18,614 bases of DNA, from NCBI GenBank assembly GCA_900549845.1, contig URPT01000018.1, forward strand, positions 1 through 18,614. Reading direction: 5' to 3'. A model generated the notes under the pieces. It ran no database searches. It was not told the origin of the DNA and saw only the letters and a list, made by a program, of their open reading frames with translations. Position numbers and translations under genes: made by a program. The DNA is from an uncultured Veillonella sp. GTDB taxonomy: Bacteria; Bacillota; Negativicutes; Veillonellales; Veillonellaceae. Positions 13,475-18,614 of this stretch are shown here, piece after piece (position 1 is the first letter of the stretch; the number at the start of each line of letters is the position of its first letter).

Positions 13475-14758
13475 ATGGGTTCAGCTGATACGGATCGAAT
13501 GTATATGTGCATTGATTTGAAGAGTTTTTACGCGTCTGTGGAGTGCGCTGATTTGGGGCTGGATCCGTTTACAACGCCTTTGGTGGTGGCCGATGGGTCT
13601 CGTGGCAAAGGGGCTATTACATTGGCCATTTCACCGGCCTTAAAAAAGTTAGGCGTTAAGAATCGCAGTCGTCTTTTTGAGATTCCTCCGCACATTGAGT
13701 ATTTGACGGTGAAGCCTCATATGAAGCGGTATATGCAGGCGTCTGCTGAGATTTACGGGACTTTGCTCAAGTATGTGGCACCTGAGGATGTACATGTATA
13801 CTCTATCGACGAGTATTTTATCGATATTACGCCTTACTTACCGCTCTACAAGAAAACGCCTCGAGAGCTAGCGCAGATGCTACTTGATGCGGTGTTAGAG
13901 GCGACCAAGATTTATGCCACCGTTGGGATTGGAACAAACTTGTTTCTTGCCAAGATTGCTCTCGATATCCTCGCAAAACATGCACCTGATTTTATAGGAT
14001 ATCTTGATGAAAGCCTCTTTAAAGAGAAAATTTGGTATCATCAGCCGTTGACCGACATTTGGCAGATTGGTAAGGGTATAGCCAATCGTTTGCACAAGTA
14101 TGGCGCTTATGATTTGCATGGCATCACCATGGTTCCAGAGGCCAAGTTGTACAAGGAATTTGGTGTTAATGCAGAGCTCATTATCGATCATGCTTGGGGC
14201 CGTGAGCCGTGTACGATTGCAGATATCCATGCGTATCGTCCTATCAAGCATTCTATCTCGCATAGCCAGATTTTATTGCGTAACTATACTTATGAAGAGG
14301 CGTACGTGCCTATGCGAGAAATGGTGGAGTCCTTGGTACTAGAGCTTTTACAAATCAAAGGGGTTACGAATCATATTCATGTTCATATTGGCTATGCAGA
14401 TGATATGGTGCGCTCTACTGGAGGTTCTAAAAAGCTTAAACAGTACACTGATTCATTGCAAGCATTAACGACGGCAGTAATTAAATTATATGAACAACAT
14501 TGCCATAAAAATGAACTTATACGGCGTATAGGCGTAAGCTTTGAGGATTTAGTCAATCGCTCTGCTATACCTCAGGAGGTAGATTTATTCAGCTCTCTTG
14601 TGACGGAGGAAGAGGAAAAGGAGCGGCAAGTACATGAGGCGATGTTATCTATCAAGGAGCAGTTCGGTAAAAACTCTATTTTACGTGCCTCTAGCTTGCA
14701 AGATGAAGGGACAATGCGCTTTAGAAATACCTTGGTAGGTGGCCATAATGGGGAATAA
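13475..14758 (+). CDS. Y-family DNA polymerase (UmuC/DinB-like, UvrX type)
   Basis: A 427-residue translesion polymerase that copies damaged DNA with low fidelity. The catalytic carboxylates are visible: CIDLKSFYASVE with Asp14 and steric-gate region Phe18-Tyr19, and YSIDEYFIDIT with Asp112-Glu113. The thumb/helix-hairpin-helix part carries IWQIGKGIANRLHKYG (about 195-210). The little-finger domain and the tail KNSILRASSLQDEG followed by RFRNTLVGGH (to the end) are typical of the UvrX/YqjW-like subgroup of Firmicutes rather than classical DinB. GAGGAGG precedes the ATG. The next gene encodes a YolD-like protein, the usual partner of this subgroup. The LexA-like box suggests induction by DNA damage. 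Confidence 0.9.
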   Translation: MGSADTDRMYMCIDLKSFYASVECADLGLDPFTTPLVVADGSRGKGAITLAISPALKKLGVKNRSRLFEIPPHIEYLTVKPHMKRYMQASAEIYGTLLKYVAPEDVHVYSIDEYFIDITPYLPLYKKTPRELAQMLLDAVLEATKIYATVGIGTNLFLAKIALDILAKHAPDFIGYLDESLFKEKIWYHQPLTDIWQIGKGIANRLHKYGAYDLHGITMVPEAKLYKEFGVNAELIIDHAWGREPCTIADIHAYRPIKHSISHSQILLRNYTYEEAYVPMREMVESLVLELLQIKGVTNHIHVHIGYADDMVRSTGGSKKLKQYTDSLQALTTAVIKLYEQHCHKNELIRRIGVSFEDLVNRSAIPQEVDLFSSLVTEEEEKERQVHEAMLSIKEQFGKNSILRASSLQDEGTMRFRNTLVGGHNGE

Positions 14759-14839
14759 ATAGTGTAATGGATACCATGGTAATTGAACGAAGGACAACAA
14801 TTGAAAATAGATTAGTCGCATAAGGGGAGGTATACATTA

Positions 14840-15172
14840 ATGAAACATCGTATGTCTCGTTTGCAACGAGCAAAACAATTTATGCCCTTTGCGGCATTAA
14901 AGGGCTTTGAAGTATTACTGGCAGCTGTGGCACGGCCTAAAGAGCATCGTGTAGAGCTATCGGAGGATCAAGTAGATGAGTTAAATAAGGTTTTACAGAC
15001 TATACATTGCGGAGAATGGGTGCGAATTGTTTACTACAATAAACAAAGATATACAGAGCTTATAGGGGCTGTTGATATGATTAGTGCGCAAATGCAAATT
15101 ATATCTGTTCAAGGCATAGATATTCCCTTTAGATCTATTAAGGAATTGAATCTGTATGATATGACAATATAA
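14840..15172 (+). CDS. YolD-like protein
   Basis: A 110-residue protein with the YolD-family start: a basic MSRLQRAKQFMPFAALKGFEVLL (4-26), where MPFAALKGF is the recognisable core. The rest is a small beta-rich domain with GEWVRIVYYNKQRYTELIGAVDMI, matching the WYL-like second half of such proteins. YolD-like proteins are regularly encoded next to UmuC/UvrX-type polymerases and have been discussed as UmuD-like partners; that role is inferred. GGGGAGG lies nine bases before the ATG. The 81-base gap from the polymerase contains no terminator, so both genes are probably in one transcript. Confidence 0.8.
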   Translation: MKHRMSRLQRAKQFMPFAALKGFEVLLAAVARPKEHRVELSEDQVDELNKVLQTIHCGEWVRIVYYNKQRYTELIGAVDMISAQMQIISVQGIDIPFRSIKELNLYDMTI

Positions 15173-15241
15173 AGAGTTGTCTTTATATATGGCTTAAGGG
15201 CTAGAGTTAAGGTGTGATTCGGTATACAATGATGAAAAGGG

Positions 15242-15269
15242 TTGTAATTTAATTATATTCTCGTATAAA
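15242..15269 (+). promoter_or_regulatory. Candidate promoter of the osmoprotectant importer gene
   Basis: TTGTAA (15242-15247), 16 bases, TATAAA (15264-15269). A transcript would start about 70 bases before the ATG at 15345. The region is very AT-rich, so chance matches are likely. Confidence 0.35.
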
Positions 15270-15344
15270 AATACCCTATATGATTAGCTGTTATATGACT
15301 ATATATACTCTTTGTATTGTTTTATGAGAAAGGCGGTATCTGTA

Positions 15345-16877
15345 ATGCATGAGGTCATATCATTACTTATCAATCGCTATGATTTTTTCCTCCAGTTGTT
15401 ATGGGAACATATAGAAATTTCAGTATTAGCTTCTGTTATTGCTACCATCATCGGTGGATTATTGGGTGTGTTTATATACGAATATAAACGGCTAGCTGCG
15501 CCCGTTATGGTAGTGGTTAATTTCCTATATACGATTCCATCTATATCGATGTTAGGCCTTTTGTTGTATGTATCGGGTGTTGGTAATACGACCGCTATCA
15601 TTGCATTGGTTATCTATGCCTTATTACCGATGGTACGAAATACATTTACTGGTCTCAGCCAGATTGATGAAGCCATGTGTGAAGCGGGAATTGCGTTAGG
15701 ACTTACGCGGATTCAACGTTTGTGGAATATAGAGATTCCCTTGGCTATGCCGACTATTATGGCTGGTATACGGACTATGCTCGTTATGACCATTGCCTTG
15801 ACAGGTATTGCATCTTTTATTGGTGCTGGTGGCTTAGGTGTGGCGATTTATAGGGGGATTACAACAAATCAAAGTGCTTTGACAATTGCAGGCAGTCTAC
15901 TGATTGCCCTATTAGCCATTACCGTTGATGCTCTCTTTTCTCTAGGTGAAAGAGTAACGCGTATTAGCCCTCATATGAAGCGCTATACGATTATATTTGT
16001 TTCGATTATGACGATAATTGCGATGGGTATAGGTGGCTGGGCTATGTATTGCCATCATGTGAAGACTGATGTTATTCATATTGCAACGAAGCCTATGACT
16101 GAACAGCTTATTTTGGGGAATATCTTAAAAGAATTAATCGAGAAGAAGACTGATTTAACTGTAGAGGTTACAGAAGGTGTCGGTGGTGGTACATCAAATA
16201 TTCAACCAGCTATGCTTTCTGGCCAATTTGATATATATCCTGAATATACTGGTACGGCTTGGTCTGCTGTGCTAAAACGTACAGATACGTATGATGAAAG
16301 TCTATTTAATGAGCTTTCACAGGCCTATAAAGAGAAATATAATTTTGAGTGGGTCGGCATGTACGGTTTTAATAATACCTATGGCATAGGAGTGCGTAAT
16401 GAAATTGCTCAGAGTTATGGCGTAAAAACGTATTCGGATCTTGCTCGTATAGCACCATCCCTAACATTAGGAGGGGAATATGATTTCTTTGGACGTGAAG
16501 ATGGCTATGCTGGATTACAACGCGTATATAACATGAGTTTTAAAGCTACTAAAGATATGGATATAGGGCTAAAATATACGGCTATTGGTCGTGATGAGGT
16601 GGATGCAATGCCGATATTCACGACTGATGGTCAATTAAGTATTGCACCGATTACGGTGTTACAAGATGATAAACATTTATATCCATCTTATATGTCTGGT
16701 AATGTGGTGCGTAGCGAAGTATTGATTGCTCATCCTGAACTGCGCCCTGTATTAGAAAGTTTGAATCATACGATTACAGATCAAGAGATGGCGAAGATGA
16801 ATTACGCCGTTGAAACGGAACATCAACTGCCAGCTGATGTAGCACATAAATTCCTGGTAGAACGAAATTTGATATAA
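15345..16877 (+). CDS. Osmoprotectant ABC importer: fused permease and substrate-binding protein (OpuCB-OpuCC type)
   Basis: A 510-residue fusion. Residues about 15-205 are a ProW/OpuCB-type permease with five or six membrane segments and the EAA loop EAGIALGLTRIQRLWNIEIP (113-132). Another membrane segment (about 214-235) anchors the C-terminal domain (about 243-510), an OpuAC/ProX-type binding protein beginning IHIATKPMTEQLILGNIL and containing FDIYPEYTGTAW (295-306). Such proteins take up glycine betaine, carnitine or choline; the specific ligand cannot be read. I chose ATG 15345 because AAAGGCGG precedes it; ATG 15324 would add seven residues. The matching ATPase (OpuCA type) is not next to it, upstream or downstream, in this window, so it must come from elsewhere. 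Confidence 0.88.
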   Translation: MHEVISLLINRYDFFLQLLWEHIEISVLASVIATIIGGLLGVFIYEYKRLAAPVMVVVNFLYTIPSISMLGLLLYVSGVGNTTAIIALVIYALLPMVRNTFTGLSQIDEAMCEAGIALGLTRIQRLWNIEIPLAMPTIMAGIRTMLVMTIALTGIASFIGAGGLGVAIYRGITTNQSALTIAGSLLIALLAITVDALFSLGERVTRISPHMKRYTIIFVSIMTIIAMGIGGWAMYCHHVKTDVIHIATKPMTEQLILGNILKELIEKKTDLTVEVTEGVGGGTSNIQPAMLSGQFDIYPEYTGTAWSAVLKRTDTYDESLFNELSQAYKEKYNFEWVGMYGFNNTYGIGVRNEIAQSYGVKTYSDLARIAPSLTLGGEYDFFGREDGYAGLQRVYNMSFKATKDMDIGLKYTAIGRDEVDAMPIFTTDGQLSIAPITVLQDDKHLYPSYMSGNVVRSEVLIAHPELRPVLESLNHTITDQEMAKMNYAVETEHQLPADVAHKFLVERNLI

Positions 16878-16937
16878 GGTGAATATAGTTAGAACTAAAG
16901 TAAATAAAATTTAATATATGTTGAATATGATTTTATA

Positions 16938-16966
16938 TTGACAATTAATCTCCTTTGATGTAATAT
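16938..16966 (+). promoter_or_regulatory. Promoter of the metal-exporting ATPase gene
   Basis: A perfect TTGACA (16938-16943) and, after 17 bases, TAATAT (16961-16966), a poor -10. Transcription would start near 16973, inside the operator palindrome that follows. Confidence 0.55.
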
Positions 16967-16970
16967 AAAC

Positions 16971-16990
16971 ATATGAACAGGTATTCATAT
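16971..16990. promoter_or_regulatory. ArsR/SmtB-type metal operator
   Basis: ATATGAACAGGTATTCATAT is an inverted repeat of two 9-base arms around GG, with one mismatch. It follows the 12-2-12 pattern with TGAACA and TTCA cores known for SmtB/ZiaR/CadC-family repressors. Its place at the presumed start of transcription of a Zn/Cd ATPase gene is the usual one. The repressor gene is not in the window. Confidence 0.65.
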
Positions 16991-17030
16991 AAATGAAAAT
17001 ATCTGATGAAAAATGTTTAGGAACATATAT

Positions 17031-17053
17031 AACAAGATATGAAACAAGATATG
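17031..17053 (+). repeat. Direct repeat in the leader of the metal ATPase gene
   Basis: AACAAGATATG occurs at 17031-17041 and again at 17043-17053, a 12-base period. It lies in the 160-nt leader; no function is evident. Confidence 0.5.
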
Positions 17054-17132
17054 TCTAATAAGTATTAGAAAAATATTACCTATTAATTTACAATACAGGA
17101 TAGAAGCTTTCACTATTATCAAAGGAGATATC

Positions 17133-18614
17133 ATGGAAGAAACATTGTTGTTGAAGGATTTGAACTGTGCGAACTGCGCAGCAAAAATTGAAGATCGTAT
17201 CCGTAAAATGGATGTTGTAGAGACTGCAAATTTCACAATTGCTACACATCAATTAAAATTAACTGGCTCTTGGGAAGACCGTGAAGCTCTTAAACGTGAT
17301 ATTCAAGAGATTTGTGATGCCATCGAAGAGGGCGTAACCGTAGCGGATTACGAGCGTAAATCTAAAGCGGCTATGGATGATCATGGTCCTGACCAGGATC
17401 GTGGTAGTGATGCTGTAACAATTGCAGTCATCGTAGCAGGCTTGTTATTCATGCTTTATGAAGTTTTGTCATCCTTTGTCCCATCCATCGGCTTGCCAGA
17501 GAGTATTGAAACTCCAATTTACTATGTTGCGTATATTCTTCTTGCGTTCCCAGTATTGCGCATCGCAGGTCGCAATATCCTAAAAGGTGAAGTATTCGAT
17601 GAGAACTTCTTGATGTCTATCGCTACATTGGGTGCTATTGCTATCGATGCATTACCTGAGGCCGTAGGTGTTATCTTGTTCTACCGTATTGGTGAGTTCT
17701 TCGAAGAAAAAGCAACTGATCGTAGTCGTACAGAAATCATGAATGCTGTCGATATGCGTCCTCAAGAGGTGCGGGTTGTAGATACAGACTGCGGTGGTGA
17801 AATCGTAGTTATGGCTCCTGAAAAGGTTGAAGTAGGCTGGACTATCGAAGTTCGTCCTGGCGATTTAATTCCTCTAGACGGCACAGTGCTTGAAGGTGAA
17901 ACACGCGTTAATACAGCACCTGTAACAGGTGAACCTGTACCTGTTCGCGCCGTACCTGGCACTCAACTTATGTCTGGTTGTATCAACGAATCTGGTCGCA
18001 TTACAATGCGTGTAGATAAGGTTCTTGAAGAATCTATGGTTACTAAAATCCTTGATGCCGTTGAAAATGCAGCATCTTCTAAACCTAAAATCGACCGTTT
18101 CATTACGCGTTTTGCTCGCGTATACACACCAATCGTTGTAGCTCTTGCATTGGCTGTAGCTATCATCCCATCCCTTATTACAGGCGAATGGCATAAATGG
18201 ATCTACACAGCCTTAACATTCCTCGTTATTTCTTGCCCATGTGCATTGGTGCTTAGCGTGCCACTTGCATTCTTCTCCGGTATTGGCAATGCGTCTAAAC
18301 ACGGTATCTTGCTTAAAGGTGGTCGAGTTATCGAGGCGTTGGCTAATGTGAAAGCAGTAGCTCTTGATAAAACTGGTACTATCACATCTGGTGAGTACAA
18401 AGTTCACAGCGTAGAAACTGTAGGCTCTCATGTAAGTTCCAGTCAATTGTTATCCATGGCGGCAGCTATCGAAGCCGTTTCTACACATCCAATCGCAACA
18501 AGCATCGTGTCTGAAGCAAAGGCACAAGGCCTTACAGTGGAACCTTCTGATTTCGTTCAAGAGTTAGCTGGTGAAGGTATGGTGGGTATGACTGATGGTC
18601 AACAAGTACTTATT
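17133..18614 (+). CDS. cadA: P1B-type heavy-metal ATPase, Zn/Cd/Pb exporter (CadA/ZntA-like), partial
   Basis: The first 494 codons of a membrane pump, open to the window end. An N-terminal metal-binding HMA domain carries NCANC (Cys12, Cys15). Two membrane segments follow at about 95-117 and 129-146, then another pair near 157-190. The actuator domain has the TGE loop (VTGEP, 264-268). The transport helix has SCPCAL (367-372), the CPC of Zn/Cd/Pb pumps, with the ILLKGG continuation typical of CadA/ZntA. The phosphorylation site DKTGT (Asp412) and the nucleotide-domain His-Pro pair in STHPIA (452-453) are present. AAAGGAG lies five bases before the ATG. The upstream operator suggests induction by metal. 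The choice among Zn, Cd and Pb is not possible from sequence alone; the 3' end is missing. Confidence 0.93.
   Translation, partial: MEETLLLKDLNCANCAAKIEDRIRKMDVVETANFTIATHQLKLTGSWEDREALKRDIQEICDAIEEGVTVADYERKSKAAMDDHGPDQDRGSDAVTIAVIVAGLLFMLYEVLSSFVPSIGLPESIETPIYYVAYILLAFPVLRIAGRNILKGEVFDENFLMSIATLGAIAIDALPEAVGVILFYRIGEFFEEKATDRSRTEIMNAVDMRPQEVRVVDTDCGGEIVVMAPEKVEVGWTIEVRPGDLIPLDGTVLEGETRVNTAPVTGEPVPVRAVPGTQLMSGCINESGRITMRVDKVLEESMVTKILDAVENAASSKPKIDRFITRFARVYTPIVVALALAVAIIPSLITGEWHKWIYTALTFLVISCPCALVLSVPLAFFSGIGNASKHGILLKGGRVIEALANVKAVALDKTGTITSGEYKVHSVETVGSHVSSSQLLSMAAAIEAVSTHPIATSIVSEAKAQGLTVEPSDFVQELAGEGMVGMTDGQQVLI

Noticed and set aside
13895..14263. 122-codon minus-strand frame
   Set aside because: Antisense to the Y-family polymerase; no recognisable motif or start signal.
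14767..14823. 18-codon frame between the polymerase and YolD genes
   Set aside because: It has no ribosome binding site, and its stop only happens to lie next to the YolD site. Too short to support.
16994..17059. 21-codon frame in the leader of the metal ATPase
   Set aside because: The ATG is only about 20 bases from the predicted transcription start and has no good ribosome binding site. Kept as a note in the ATPase finding, not as a gene.
16985..17236. 83-codon minus-strand frame across the ATPase leader
   Set aside because: It overlaps the start of the metal ATPase gene and reads as AT-rich hydrophobic filler with no ribosome binding site; the + strand signals here are far stronger.

Overview
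The window looks like a chromosomal stretch from a low-GC, diderm Firmicute of the Negativicutes, most likely Veillonella or a close relative. This is inferred from the block yybS-like / gdpP / rplI / dnaB (the yybS-yybT-rplI-dnaC order of Firmicutes), a ribonuclease J, strong AGGAGG-type ribosome binding sites and AT-rich intergenic DNA. No database search was possible, so the genus is a guess. All convincing genes are on the + strand. I see no rRNA, tRNA, CRISPR array, insertion sequence or phage gene.

Layout. (1) 1-2856: a structured 5' leader behind a near-consensus promoter, then a three-gene SsuABC/TauABC-type ABC importer (binding lipoprotein, permease, ATPase), closed by a terminator. 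(2) 2857-2970: a short region with its own promoter and terminator, a possible small RNA. (3) 3053-5078: a uracil-DNA-glycosylase-superfamily protein and a zinc-ribbon/DUF805 membrane protein, then a strong terminator. (4) 5079-7591: a long leader and ribonuclease J with an unusually long Arg/Thr/Asn-rich N-terminal tail. (5) 7665-12750: a strong promoter drives a YybS-like membrane protein, the c-di-AMP phosphodiesterase GdpP, ribosomal protein L9 and replicative helicase DnaB. There is a hairpin between rplI and dnaB and a large terminator at the end. (6) 12780-13336: a small two-TM protein. (7) 13365-15172: a Y-family DNA polymerase with a YolD-like partner behind a LexA-like palindrome that overlaps the -35. 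(8) 15345-16877: an osmoprotectant (betaine/carnitine/choline) importer fusing permease and binding protein, without a nearby ATPase gene. (9) 16938-18614: a P1B-type Zn/Cd/Pb-exporting ATPase cut by the window end, preceded by an ArsR/SmtB-type operator.

How they work together. The first three genes form one importer. GdpP sets c-di-AMP, a nucleotide that in Firmicutes controls potassium and osmolyte uptake, which may relate functionally to the betaine-type importer further on. The polymerase/YolD pair looks like an SOS-inducible translesion cassette. The metal ATPase looks metal-induced. The points most worth a second look are the ABC-operon leader (a possible small riboswitch), the candidate small RNA at 2894-2969, the RNase J tail and its leader, two tiny ORFs sharing a tail, and the two operator-like palindromes.
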